A DNA stretch of 64,000 nucleotides from an uncultured Rubrobacteraceae bacterium (lineage in GTDB: Bacteria; Actinomycetota; Rubrobacteria; Rubrobacterales; Rubrobacteraceae), in contig CADCVH010000101.1 in the NCBI GenBank assembly GCA_902806085.1, forward strand, positions 1 through 64,000. The letters are read 5' to 3'. The notes below the pieces were generated by a model. It did not search any database. It was not told the DNA's origin and worked only from the letters and a program-made list of their open reading frames with translations. Positions 8,471 to 16,751 of the stretch are shown here, in pieces (within the stretch, counting starts at the first letter, position 1; each line of letters opens with the position of its first letter). Position numbers and translations under genes: made by a program.

Positions 8471-9124
8471 CTACCCGTCGCGTGCGGCCTCCTCCATCTT
8501 GCTCCGGTAGGCCTCCGGGTTTTCCTCTTCCAGGCGCACGGCCCCCGTGGTTGTGATGGTCCCGTTGAACAGGAAGGCCGTCTGGCGGAGGGAGGACTCG
8601 AGGTCGAACGGGTCGAGGGCCGAGGTCGCGTCTTTGGGAATGACGACGTCGTACCAGCGCAGGGCCGCGCTCGCCGCCGTGTAGTGGACACAGATGTTGG
8701 CGACCGTGCCGCACACGACGACCGTCTTCGTGTTCCAGAGCCTCAGGAAATGGTCGAGGTGGGTGCCGTAGAACGCGTCGTAGCGGACCTTCCGGATCAC
8801 GAGCTCGTCCTCGCGCGGCGCGAGCTCATCGACTATCTTCCAGCCCCACGACCCTTCGCGGGCGTGCTCGGGCCAGATGTCCCACTCCGGGTCGCCCTCC
8901 GTGTGCGTGTCCTGGGTAAAGACGACCTTCGTCCCGGCCAGACGGGCGCCATCCAGCAGGCCCCGTATAGCCGGGATCGTGCCCTCCGCGTCGGGGACGA
9001 GGAGCGAGCCGCCCTCCTTCACGAAGTCGTTCTGCATATCCACCACGACGAGGACGGTCCGCGCCGGGTCTAGCCGGACCTCCCCGCGGACTTCGTACTG
9101 CGGCACCTCGACGGTGTGGGCCAT
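8471..9124 (-). CDS. Isochorismatase family cysteine hydrolase
   Basis: A 217-residue alpha/beta cysteine hydrolase. The catalytic triad is readable: D29 in VLVVVDMQNDF, K112 in IRKVRYDAF, and C145 in GTVANICVHYTA. The family includes isochorismatases, nicotinamidases, N-carbamoylsarcosine and ureidoacrylate amidohydrolases, and the substrate is not predictable here. The TTTGAVRLEEENP tail is typical of the short single-domain members. The start follows a GAGGTTCC site. It is the first gene of a short minus-strand pair with OsmC. Confidence 0.88.
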   Translation of the reverse strand: MAHTVEVPQYEVRGEVRLDPARTVLVVVDMQNDFVKEGGSLLVPDAEGTIPAIRGLLDGARLAGTKVVFTQDTHTEGDPEWDIWPEHAREGSWGWKIVDELAPREDELVIRKVRYDAFYGTHLDHFLRLWNTKTVVVCGTVANICVHYTAASAALRWYDVVIPKDATSALDPFDLESSLRQTAFLFNGTITTTGAVRLEEENPEAYRSKMEEAARDG

Positions 9125-9186
9125 AGGAACCTCCTCGGTATCGCGGCGTCTACCCGCAGTTTACTACCGTCTCCGGGAGGCCCGCC

Positions 9187-9747
9187 CTAGCGCTCGAAGT
9201 AGAACACGTCGAGTCCGGCGTAGTAGTTGGTGGCGGCCGGGTTCTTGCCGGTGACGGTAAGCGTGAGCGTGTGGGAGCCTCTCTGCAGCCGCACCTTGCC
9301 GAAACTCAAGGGTTCGGTCTTCTGGGCCGTGGGGTTGTAGGCGTCGAAGGGTACCCCGATCTCCCTGCCGTCTATGGCGAGCTGGTAGGTGCCGTAGTCC
9401 GGTGCCCGCGTCAAGACGGCCGAGAAGTCGTAGGCCCCGCCGTCCGGCACCACGAAGCTTCGGCCCCCGACCGTGAACGTGTCCCCGGCCTTCGTCGACC
9501 GGAAGAGGAGTTGCGCGTCGCCGGACCAGGAGATTCCGCAGCAGTTCCCCTGCGCCCTCAGAGAAGCAGTCGCGGCCTTCGTCTCCTGCAGCGACTCCGC
9601 CTCGTAGACGAGCGTGTCCGCGGTCTGCGCCGGCGCCTTCGCGGGAACCAGCGCCAGGACGAGCGCCGCGGCGAGCAGCGTCGAGAGCAAGACCAGCCAC
9701 GGGCAGGCCCGTTCTTTCGGAGAAGGCCTGGCGTTACGGTAGATCAT
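9187..9747 (-). CDS. Secreted protein with a carbohydrate-binding-like beta-sandwich
   Basis: A 186-residue exported protein: basic N-terminus, hydrophobic segment WLVLLSTLLAAALVLALV and a likely signal peptidase site after APAQTA. The mature part opens with YEAESL, and ends with DVFYFER; YDFSAVLTRAPDYGTYQLAIDG and RLQRGSHTLTLTVTGKN are the pattern of CBM6/CBM35-type or DUF2961-associated ligand-binding domains. A CC pair (NCCGISW) may form a disulfide. No enzymatic domain is present. TAAGGAGG precedes the ATG. It follows phoD copy 1 by 84 nt on the same strand and may be co-transcribed. Confidence 0.7.
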   Translation of the reverse strand: MIYRNARPSPKERACPWLVLLSTLLAAALVLALVPAKAPAQTADTLVYEAESLQETKAATASLRAQGNCCGISWSGDAQLLFRSTKAGDTFTVGGRSFVVPDGGAYDFSAVLTRAPDYGTYQLAIDGREIGVPFDAYNPTAQKTEPLSFGKVRLQRGSHTLTLTVTGKNPAATNYYAGLDVFYFER

Positions 9748-9831
9748 CCCTGTTTCCTCCTTACGGCCCCGAGAATCGCGGACGCCCCCGGGGCTCTTCG
9801 GCGGCCAAGAAGCTGACGGCTGATAGCTAAA

Positions 9832-11553
9832 TCAGCGGCGCCTGCGGCCCCTGCGGTCGGCCTCTTCTTGGGCCTCGATCCTCTCGACGTCGGATTCGAT
9901 GGCCGCCGAGGAGACCCTGGTGCCCCGGGCATCGTTCACGTCCACCGGCACGAGGCCCGGGTTGCCGGCCTCAGTTATGAAGGAAGCGCGGGTGTAGACC
10001 GGGGCCCCCGGCTGCTTGATGTACGGCAGGACGCGGTAGTCCGTCCGCCACTGCTCTGGCGTCAGCGTGCAGCGCACGTAGCCACGCTGGCCCTGGAAGA
10101 ACTTTATGTGCGGGTTGTTCGCGACGGTGGCCTGCTGGCCCGGGCTTGTGTCGGCGCCGTCGCCGCCGGAGGTCACGGCGGCTCCGACGAACTCGACGCC
10201 GAAGGTCTCGGAGGCCTGGTCGTCGTAGTTCGCTTTGAGGTCGCACGCCCAGTTGTTGTGCACGTCGCCCGTTAGGACTACAGGGTTCCGGACGTTTCTA
10301 TCCAGGATGAAGTTCGAGATCCTGTCCCGCGAGCCCACGTAGCCGTCCCAGGCGTCCATGGCGACGCGCTTGCCGGGCCCCAGGTCGAAGTCGCGCTGGG
10401 CGAAGAAGACCTGCTGGGCGAGCACGTTCCACGTTGCCCCCGAGCCCGCGAGGCCGTCGAGCAACCAGCGCTCCTGTGCCTCGCCCGTGAGCGTGCGGGC
10501 CGGGTCCAGGCTCCCCGCGTTAGGCGGGACGGTGCCGCCAGACTGGTCGTCGCGGTACTGGCGGGTGTCCATGACGTTGAACTCGGCCAGGTTGCCGTAG
10601 GTCAGGCGGCGGTAGAGTTGCATATCCGGGCCCGTCGGCATCGAGGTCATTCTTAGCGGCATGTGCTCGTAGTAGGCCTGGTAGGCCGCCGCGCGGCGCC
10701 GGATAAACGCGGCGACGGACTGGTTTCCCTCCGGGATCTCGTCTGCGTAGTTGTTCTCGACCTCGTGGTCGTCCCAGGTGACCACGAACGGGAAGGCCGC
10801 GTGCGCCGCCTGAAGGTCCTCGTCGGTGCGGTACTGGGCGTGGCGGTTGCGATAGTCCGGTAGCGACCAGACCTCCGGCCCCGAGTGCGTCCTGACGTTA
10901 CCCCCGTTGGCGACGTACTGGTTCGGCCCGTACTCGTAGATGTAGTCCCCGAGGTGCACGACGAGGTCGAGCTGCTCCTGCTCGGCCATCCTGCGGTACG
11001 CCGTGTAGTATCCGTGCTCGTACATCTGGCACGAGACGAACGCGAAGCTCATCCCGGCAAGGCTCGACCCCAAGGCCGGCGCCGTCTTCGTCCGCCCCGT
11101 TGGAGAGAGTTCCGGGCCCGCCTTGAAACGGTAGAAGTACTCGCCCGCCGGGTTCAGGCCGCCGACCTCGACGTGTACAGAGTGGGCCAGCTCGGGGTAG
11201 GCGAACTCCATCCCTTCCCGGACCACGTTGGCGAAGGCCTCGTCGGTGGCGACCTGCCACTGTACGGGGACCTTCTTCTCCGGCATACCGCCGCCGTTCA
11301 GCGGATCCGGGGCCAGGCGCGTCCAGAGCACGACGCCATCCGGCAGCGGGTCGCCCGAGGCGACGCCCAACGTGAACGGGTAGTCCGAGAAGCGTGGCCG
11401 CGCCCAGACTTTATCCGTGAACGGCCCGTAGCCGAAGATGAGCGCCGCCGCACTTGCACCGCTCAGTTTCACGAACGTCCTGCGGTCGATCTCGCCCATG
11501 CGAGAGAGCGCCTCCGCGCGCCGCTGCTCCCAGTTGCCCCGAATCGCCAACAT
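9832..11553 (-). CDS. phoD: PhoD-type alkaline phosphatase, Tat-exported, copy 1
   Basis: A 573-residue phosphodiesterase/phosphatase of the PhoD family, using Ca and Fe to release phosphate outside the cell membrane. The Tat signal is DRRTFVKLSGASAAALIFG near residue 20. The PhoD_N domain follows (FTLGVASGDPLPDGVVLWTRL), then the metallophosphatase core with VSCQMYEHGYYTAY, HLGDYIYEYG, TWDDHEVENNYAD, MDTRQYRDDQ and VLTGDVHNNW. ATG 11553 and the adjacent TTG 11550 are both possible: the GGGGGG site is better spaced for TTG, and copy 2 starts with TTG at the same place. Tandem with copy 2, separated by 217 nt. Confidence 0.93.
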   Translation of the reverse strand: MLAIRGNWEQRRAEALSRMGEIDRRTFVKLSGASAAALIFGYGPFTDKVWARPRFSDYPFTLGVASGDPLPDGVVLWTRLAPDPLNGGGMPEKKVPVQWQVATDEAFANVVREGMEFAYPELAHSVHVEVGGLNPAGEYFYRFKAGPELSPTGRTKTAPALGSSLAGMSFAFVSCQMYEHGYYTAYRRMAEQEQLDLVVHLGDYIYEYGPNQYVANGGNVRTHSGPEVWSLPDYRNRHAQYRTDEDLQAAHAAFPFVVTWDDHEVENNYADEIPEGNQSVAAFIRRRAAAYQAYYEHMPLRMTSMPTGPDMQLYRRLTYGNLAEFNVMDTRQYRDDQSGGTVPPNAGSLDPARTLTGEAQERWLLDGLAGSGATWNVLAQQVFFAQRDFDLGPGKRVAMDAWDGYVGSRDRISNFILDRNVRNPVVLTGDVHNNWACDLKANYDDQASETFGVEFVGAAVTSGGDGADTSPGQQATVANNPHIKFFQGQRGYVRCTLTPEQWRTDYRVLPYIKQPGAPVYTRASFITEAGNPGLVPVDVNDARGTRVSSAAIESDVERIEAQEEADRRGRRRR

Positions 11554-11585
11554 GCCCCCCGTAACTCGTCTCAACGCCGCCGCAA

Positions 11586-11651
11586 AGCATAGCAACGGAC
11601 CTTTCGAGATAGGTTTCAGGCCCGTAAGTTCTGCTTTAAGGAAAGGTTAAA
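11586..11651 (-). promoter_or_regulatory. phoD copy 1 upstream region with phased repeats (candidate Pho box)
   Basis: Read on the minus strand from 11650: TTAACCTTTCC, TTAAAGCAGAAC, TTACGGGCCTG, AAACCTATCTC, four TTA/AAA-headed units at 11-12-bp spacing, then a -10-like TATGCT at 11591-11586, about 33 nt before the start codon. The same arrangement precedes phoD copy 2. Tandem TTAACA-like repeats at 11-bp period are what PhoP response regulators bind in other Gram-positive bacteria; binding here is inferred. Confidence 0.55.
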
Positions 11652-11680
11652 TGCCACGTGTGGCGACCAGACCTTCCGCG

Positions 11681-11710
11681 CCACGCTGCCGCCACGTGGC
11701 GGCAGCGTGG
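11681..11710. repeat. Perfect 30-bp palindrome with a trailing direct repeat
   Basis: CCACGCTGCCGCCAC (11681-11695) is followed immediately by its exact reverse complement (11696-11710), and GGCGGCAGCGTGG is then repeated directly at about 11709-11721. It lies between the two phoD genes. It may act as a transcription end for copy 2 (no T-run) or as a protein-binding site. Confidence 0.7.
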
Positions 11711-11770
11711 CGGCAGCGTGGGGGCAGTCTCTTCGGCACTGTCCCACCTATGGATCGGTCGAAGGTGTTC

Positions 11771-13480
11771 TTACTGGCCGGCCTCCCTCTGCGTCCGCGC
11801 CCTATCGCCTTCGAGTTGCGGCGCCTGCTGCGCGGCGACCGGCACCTGCTGCTGGCCGGCCGGCTGGACGCCGGGGTTGCCGTTCTCGACGACAAAAGAG
11901 GCCCTCGTGAAGACTCTCGACCCCGGCTGGGACACGTAGGGGACGACCCGGTAGTCGGCCTGCCAGGTCTCCGGCGTGATGCGACACCGCACGTACCCGC
12001 GCTGGTTGTTGAAGAACTTGGTGTGCGGGTTCTCGGCCAGTATCTGGGACGTGTCGGCCCTGACGTCGGAGCCGTCGCCGCCGGAGGTGATCGAGGTGCC
12101 CACGAACTCCGATCCGACCGTGGCCGAGCCCGGGTTGTCGAAGTCGTCCTTGATGTCGTTGGCCCAGTTGGCGTGGACGTCGCCGGTTATGACGACGGGG
12201 TTGAGGCCGGAACGGGCCGCGAAGAAGTCGACGAGCCGGTCGCGCTGGCCCGCGTAGCCGTCCCAGGCGTCGGGGTTGATGCCGACATCCGCGCCGACCC
12301 TCACGTCCTGCTGCGCGAAGAAGACCTGCTGCGCCAGCACGTTCCAGCGGGCCCCGGAATCGGCGAGCCCGTCCAGGAGCCACTGCTCTTGCTGGCGGCC
12401 GGTCATGGTGCGGTTCGGGTCCCGGGACTCCTCGCTCGGCGGGGTGTTGAAGCGGTCGCCGTTGGGCTGGTCGTCGCGGTACTGGCGGGTGTCCATGACG
12501 TTGAACTCGGCCAGGTTGCCGTAGGTCAGGCGGCGGTAGAGCAGCATGTCGGGCCCCCGCGGCACGGAGGAGCGCCGGAGGGGCATGTGCTCGTAGTAGG
12601 CCTGGTAGGCCGCCGCGCGACGTTGCAGGAACGCTTCCTGGGACTGGCCGGCCTCGGGGACCTCGTCTGCGTAGTTGTTCTCGACCTCGTGGTCGTCCCA
12701 GGTGACCACGAACGGGAACGTCGCGTGGGCTGTGCGCAGGCTCGGATCCGTGCGGTAGAGGGCGTGCCGGTTGCGGTAGGCCCTCAGCGTCGTGATCTCC
12801 GGCCCGTCGTGCTGGCGCACGTTGCCCCCCGGGGCGCGGTACTCGTTGACGCCGTACTCGTAGATGTAGTCCCCGAGGTGCACGACGAAGTCGAGGTCCT
12901 CCTCGGCCATCCTGGCGTACGCCGCGAAGTACCCGTGCTCGTACTGCTGGCACGAGGCGAACGCGAAGCTCATCTCCCCGACGGAGCTGCCGAACTGGGG
13001 CGTCGTCTTGGTACGGCCCACCCGGCTCGTCGCCGAGCCCGCCCTGAACCTGTAGTAGTAGACGCGCCCCGGCAGCAACCCTCCGGCCTCGACGTGGACC
13101 GAGTGCGCCAGCTCCGGCCGCGCGTACGCCGTACCGCTCCGGACGATCCGCCGAAAGTCCTCGTCCGCCGCGACCTCCCAGCGCACCGCGACGGTCTGGT
13201 TCGGCATCCCGCCGCGTCCGTCCCCGGCCAGCGGCTCGGGGGCGAGGCGCGTCCACAAAACCACGCCACTCGGGAGCGGGTCCCCGCTGGCCACCCCGAG
13301 CTTGAACGGGTAGGCCGAGAACGTCGGCTGCGCCCAGACCTTCTGCGTGAACGGCCCGTAACCGAAGATGAGCGCCGCGGCCCCCGCGCCACTCAACTTC
13401 ACGAAAGTCCGGCGGTCGATCTCGCCCATGCGAGAGACCGCCTCGACGCGCCGCTGCTCCCAATTGCCCCGAATCGCCAA
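11771..13480 (-). CDS. phoD: PhoD-type alkaline phosphatase, Tat-exported, copy 2
   Basis: A 569-residue paralogue of the neighbouring phosphatase, with the same order: Tat signal DRRTFVKLSGAGAAALIFG, PhoD_N domain starting FKLGVASGDPLPSGVVLWTR, then SCQQYEHGYFAAY, HLGDYIYEYG, TWDDHEVENNYAD, MDTRQYRDDQ and VITGDVHANW. The C-terminus is glutamine-rich, unlike copy 1. The start is most likely TTG 13480, preceded by GGGAGG; ATT occurs where copy 1 has ATG, which supports TTG as the real start in both. The two genes and their upstream regions are clearly a tandem duplication that has since diverged. Confidence 0.92.
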   Translation of the reverse strand: MAIRGNWEQRRVEAVSRMGEIDRRTFVKLSGAGAAALIFGYGPFTQKVWAQPTFSAYPFKLGVASGDPLPSGVVLWTRLAPEPLAGDGRGGMPNQTVAVRWEVAADEDFRRIVRSGTAYARPELAHSVHVEAGGLLPGRVYYYRFRAGSATSRVGRTKTTPQFGSSVGEMSFAFASCQQYEHGYFAAYARMAEEDLDFVVHLGDYIYEYGVNEYRAPGGNVRQHDGPEITTLRAYRNRHALYRTDPSLRTAHATFPFVVTWDDHEVENNYADEVPEAGQSQEAFLQRRAAAYQAYYEHMPLRRSSVPRGPDMLLYRRLTYGNLAEFNVMDTRQYRDDQPNGDRFNTPPSEESRDPNRTMTGRQQEQWLLDGLADSGARWNVLAQQVFFAQQDVRVGADVGINPDAWDGYAGQRDRLVDFFAARSGLNPVVITGDVHANWANDIKDDFDNPGSATVGSEFVGTSITSGGDGSDVRADTSQILAENPHTKFFNNQRGYVRCRITPETWQADYRVVPYVSQPGSRVFTRASFVVENGNPGVQPAGQQQVPVAAQQAPQLEGDRARTQREAGQ

Positions 13481-13527
13481 AATGGTCCTCCCGTAGCTTG
13501 CCTCAACATTGCCTCGACACCGTGGCA

Positions 13528-13593
13528 AGCATAGCAACGGGCCTTTCGAGATAGGTTTCAGGCAGGTAAGTTTTGCTTTAAACGTGGGTTAAA
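13528..13593 (-). promoter_or_regulatory. phoD copy 2 upstream region with phased repeats (candidate Pho box)
   Basis: Minus strand from 13592: TTAACCCACGT, TTAAAGCAAAAC, TTACCTGCCTG, AAACCTATCTC, then GCTATGCTT with TATGCT at 13533-13528. The layout matches the copy 1 region unit for unit, while sequence between repeat heads differs. Confidence 0.55.
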
Positions 13594-13635
13594 GGAACTT
13601 CGCGGCATCGGTGGAGGCGTTTGGGACGGTTCCGG

Positions 13636-14484
13636 CTACTTCCCGCGCCGGAGGACGGGCAGGACCTCCCCGATCACCAGCGCGGAGAGGATGAGGGCCG
13701 CACCGAATATTTGCACGGCGACGAGCCTGTCGCCCGCGAGCCAGTAGCCGAAGAGGGCCGCGAAGACGGGCTCCATCGTAAGGATGATGGCCGTCCGCGC
13801 GGCCGGTATCCTCTGCTGCACCGTCGTCTGGACCAGGAAGGCCCCCGCGGAGGCGAGAAGCCCCGTGACGAGCAGCGCGACCCAGACCTCGGGCGGCGGG
13901 AGGGAGACGGGGGCGAAGAAGGGCCAGGCCAGGACGAAGAGAAGGGCCATCGCGAGGATCTGGGCGAGCGTTAGCCCGCCGGCGTCGTGGGAGGCGGCGT
14001 ACCGGGAGAGGAGGGCTATGTGAAGCCCGAGGGCCGCCGCGCAGAACAGGGTGAGCAGGTCCCCCCAGTTGGCGCCCTCGGGCCCGCCGCCGGCCAAAAG
14101 CACCATCCCGGCGAGGCTCAAGACGACCGCCACGACGACCTGCCGCGCGGCGCTCGCGCCGAAGAGGAGGCGATCGGCCAGGGGGGCGAAGACGACGAAG
14201 AGGCCGGTGATGAGGCCCGAGTTTGTCGGTGTGGTGAAGAGCAGCCCCGTCGTCTGGAACAGGTATCCCGCCGCCAGCACCACGCCGATGCCACCGCCGA
14301 CGAGCAACGAGCTTCGGGTGAGCCTGCGGGCGTAGATCGGGGCGAGCGCGGCCCCGGCCAGCGCGAACCTGACGGCCAGGAAGGGCAGGACGCCGTAGAG
14401 GGCGATCGCGTCCTGCACGACGACGAACGTCCATCCCCACACGGCGGTGACGGCGACGAGCAGGAGGGTGTAGATCAGGCGCAC
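13636..14484 (-). CDS. DMT superfamily transporter, EamA family
   Basis: A 282-residue membrane protein with ten hydrophobic helices formed by two EamA repeats. The first repeat has WGWTFVVVQDAIALYG and GLLFTTPTNSGLITGLFVVF, the second ends with GAFLVQTTVQQRIPAARTAIILTMEPVFAALFGYW, a conserved EamA signature. Members export amino acids, drugs or other metabolites; the substrate is unknown. It is the last gene of the minus-strand run that starts with the acetyltransferase at 17374, 27 nt after the SIS gene. Confidence 0.9.
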   Translation of the reverse strand: MRLIYTLLLVAVTAVWGWTFVVVQDAIALYGVLPFLAVRFALAGAALAPIYARRLTRSSLLVGGGIGVVLAAGYLFQTTGLLFTTPTNSGLITGLFVVFAPLADRLLFGASAARQVVVAVVLSLAGMVLLAGGGPEGANWGDLLTLFCAAALGLHIALLSRYAASHDAGGLTLAQILAMALLFVLAWPFFAPVSLPPPEVWVALLVTGLLASAGAFLVQTTVQQRIPAARTAIILTMEPVFAALFGYWLAGDRLVAVQIFGAALILSALVIGEVLPVLRRGK

Positions 14485-14511
14485 GGCCGCCAGTCTACCT
14501 GCGAAATCCTC

Positions 14512-15591
14512 CTACAACCGGCCCGAAACGTCGGCCTTCGCAAAGCGCGGGTCCTCGGCGCGAAAGCTGTCAGGGTTCGTCCCGCGCGCGAGCGCGAGGT
14601 GGTAGGTGAACAGTTGAAGCGGAACGAGGCAGGTGAGCGCGGCGAAGGGTTCGGGCACGGAGGGAACGGAGAGGCGGGAGCCGTCCGGTGCGTCCCCCGC
14701 GCCGTCGTCCACGACCAGTACCGCGGAGCCCACCCCCGCGGCGAGCCCGGCTATTTCGAGGGTGCGTTCCCGCGCCGGTCCCCCGGGGGCTATCAGGACG
14801 AAGAGGTCTTCGGCCTCGACGCACTGGAAGGGGCCGTGGAGCATCGTTTCGGTGGGCAGGCCCTCGGCCTGGAGGTAGGAGGTCTCCTTGATCTTGAGCG
14901 CCGTCTCGGCCGCCGTCACCGCGTTCGGCCCGCCCCCAACGAGCCAGATCCTGCGCCGGTCCAAGTGCTCTCCGGCAAGACCCGCCGCCCCGTCTTCGGT
15001 GCCCAGCGCCGCCCGCAGCGCGGCCGGAACCTCGTCTTGCAGCAGCCCGGCGCCCAGCGTCTCCCTGCCGGCCCGGTGGCGTCCGAGCCGGCCCGCGAGT
15101 AGCGCCAGGACGGCGACGGCGCCCGCGTAGCTGACCGTGTGCGCCGCAGATCTCTCCTGGGCCACCGTCCGGAACACGAAGTCCACGTCGGGCGTCGGGG
15201 CGTCGCCTTCGCCGGTTATGAGGGCGGTCTTGCAGCCCACCTCCCGGGCGCGCCCGAGCGCGAGGGCCGTGTAGCGCTTGGTGCCGCGGTGGCTCACGGC
15301 GACCACGCAGTCCTCGGCCGCGAGCTCCGGTCCGTAGAGCGCGAAGTCGAAGGAGTGGAGGGCCCGTACGTCTATCCCCCCGCCGTAGAGGCGGAAGAGG
15401 TGCTCCCCGACGAGCGCCGCGTGGTGGGAGGTGCCGATGCCGACGAGGAAGAGCCGCCGGCAGGAGGCGGCCCCGGCCGCGAGCCGGTCGGCGGCGTCTT
15501 CGTTGCGCCGCGCGGCGCGGGCGAAGGCTTCGGGCTGGGCCTGGATGGCGTCGTGCATGTGGTACGGGTGTTCCCGTCGCTGGTTCTCCAT
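14512..15591 (-). CDS. SIS-domain protein (GlmS isomerase-domain-like)
   Basis: A 359-residue protein with two sugar-isomerase (SIS) domains and no glutaminase domain. The first has LFLVGIGTSHHAALVGEHLF near residues 47-66 and VVAVSHRGTKRYT near 96-108, the second has IWLVGGGPNAVTAAETALKIKE near 215. The PTETMLHGPFQC and the C-terminal DPDSFRAE-like NPDSFRAEDPRFAKAD stretch resemble GlmS/AgaS proteins, which isomerise or deaminate phosphosugars. Substrate is not assigned. The first SIS lacks the usual SxSGET (it reads SHRGTK), so activity may be altered. Confidence 0.82.
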   Translation of the reverse strand: MENQRREHPYHMHDAIQAQPEAFARAARRNEDAADRLAAGAASCRRLFLVGIGTSHHAALVGEHLFRLYGGGIDVRALHSFDFALYGPELAAEDCVVAVSHRGTKRYTALALGRAREVGCKTALITGEGDAPTPDVDFVFRTVAQERSAAHTVSYAGAVAVLALLAGRLGRHRAGRETLGAGLLQDEVPAALRAALGTEDGAAGLAGEHLDRRRIWLVGGGPNAVTAAETALKIKETSYLQAEGLPTETMLHGPFQCVEAEDLFVLIAPGGPARERTLEIAGLAAGVGSAVLVVDDGAGDAPDGSRLSVPSVPEPFAALTCLVPLQLFTYHLALARGTNPDSFRAEDPRFAKADVSGRL

Positions 15592-15613
15592 GAGGCTCCT
15601 TTCGGTGGCAGGA

Positions 15614-16225
15614 TCAGGCTTGCGTGATGGGGATGTACCCCGGTTGCGCCGCGACGCGGCCGATCCAGGCCCTAACGGCGGGGTAATCGGCGAGATCGAA
15701 GCCGCCCTCGTGGGCGACGTGGGTGTAGGCGTAGAGGGCGATGTCCGCGACTGAGTAGCGCCCGCCGACGAAGAAATCTTTGCCCGTCAGGTGCCCCTCC
15801 ATGACCCCTAGCGCGTCGCGGCCCAGCTTGCGTTTGGCCTCCAGGGCGAGCCGCCGCTCCTCCGTCATCTCCAGCCCGTAGACGTGGAGCCAGGCGCGGG
15901 GCACGGCGATGTTGGGCTCGTGGCTGTACTGCTCGAAGAACATCCACCGCAAGACCCGGGCGCGCTCCAGCCGCCCGTCGGGCAAGAACGGCGTGCCTTC
16001 CGCGAGGTAGAACAGGATCGCGTCGGACTCCGCCAGGAACTCGCCGTCGTCGGTCTCGAGCACCGGGATGCGGCCGTTTGGGTCGATGTTCTCCAGAAAC
16101 CCCGGCGTGCGGGTCTCGCCGCGGCCCGTGTCGTACTCGATCCGCTCGAACGGGATACCGAGCTGCGTCAGCAGGAGCCGGACCTTGTACCCGTTGCCCG
16201 AAACGAGGTTGTCGTGCAGGATCAT
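15614..16225 (-). CDS. Glutathione S-transferase family protein
   Basis: A 203-residue GST: thioredoxin-like N-terminal domain (MILHDNLVSGNGYKVRLLL, then NPNGRIPVLETDD with the cis-proline, and ESDAILFYLAE) and an all-helical C-terminal domain ending RVAAQPGYIP. An S-N-G active-site region replaces a classical Tyr or Ser position. Actinobacteria such as Rubrobacter generally use other thiols, so the cofactor is open. ATG 16225 overlaps the DUF1272 stop as ATGA, implying translational coupling. Confidence 0.9.
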   Translation of the reverse strand: MILHDNLVSGNGYKVRLLLTQLGIPFERIEYDTGRGETRTPGFLENIDPNGRIPVLETDDGEFLAESDAILFYLAEGTPFLPDGRLERARVLRWMFFEQYSHEPNIAVPRAWLHVYGLEMTEERRLALEAKRKLGRDALGVMEGHLTGKDFFVGGRYSVADIALYAYTHVAHEGGFDLADYPAVRAWIGRVAAQPGYIPITQA

Positions 16226-16401
16226 GCCGCCCCCCGCCGAGGCCGGGGCACCAGTTCGCCGCCGCAGTTGGGACAGACGCGGTCCATGCCGGCCGCGCAA
16301 CCTTCGCAGAACGTGCATTCGTGGCTGCAAATAAACGCAGATCCGGCCTCGTGGAGACCCTCGCCGCACCGTTCGCAACCGCCTCTCATCTCCAGGCTCA
16401 C
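16222..16401 (-). CDS. DUF1272 zinc-ribbon protein
   Basis: A 59-residue protein with the DUF1272 pattern CERC, ICSHECTFC, C, and VCPNCGGELV: eight cysteines and a histidine that should bind two zinc ions. Function of the family is unknown. The start is GTG 16401, overlapping the TAG of the cupin gene (TAGTG); the stop overlaps the GST start (ATGA). It thus sits tightly inside an operon of detoxification-type genes. Confidence 0.85.
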   Translation of the reverse strand: MSLEMRGGCERCGEGLHEAGSAFICSHECTFCEGCAAGMDRVCPNCGGELVPRPRRGAA

Positions 16402-16751
16402 TACCCCTCCTCTCCGCCCTCGGGTCCGTAGAAGACGACCCACACGACGAGGTCGTCTGTGAAATTTTCGAATCGGTGCTCGACGCCGGCCGGGACGAAC
16501 AAGGCGTCGCCCGGACCGAACGGGTGACGGTTCGGCCCGTTCACGAACTCGCCTTCTCCGCCGACCACGAAGTACAGCTCGTCCCTTGTGTGGGGCTCTT
16601 GCGGATCTCGCCCGCGGGGGGCATAGACCTCGACCTCCATGCTCCCGTGCTCCAGCACCTTCGCGAACCGTTCCCCGTCCCTGCCGGGAAGCCGTTTGAG
16701 GGCCTCCGAGACCGTGGCCCGAGCCCCGCGGGCTCCCGTTTTTTCGCTCAT
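16401..16751 (-). CDS. Cupin domain protein
   Basis: A 116-residue single-domain cupin. The metal-binding motifs are partly visible: EPHTRDELYFVVGGEGEFVNG corresponds to cupin motif 1 (H, then E) and PAGVEHRFENFTDDLVVWVVF to motif 2 with its histidine. Ligand and function are unknown. The ATG 16751 overlaps the TGA of the upstream acetyltransferase (ATGA). Confidence 0.85.
   Translation of the reverse strand: MSEKTGARGARATVSEALKRLPGRDGERFAKVLEHGSMEVEVYAPRGRDPQEPHTRDELYFVVGGEGEFVNGPNRHPFGPGDALFVPAGVEHRFENFTDDLVVWVVFYGPEGGEEG

Noticed and set aside
11651-13534. 627-codon plus-strand frame across phoD copy 2
   Set aside because: Antisense shadow of a gene with all PhoD motifs; its product has no domain and a composition dictated by the opposite strand.
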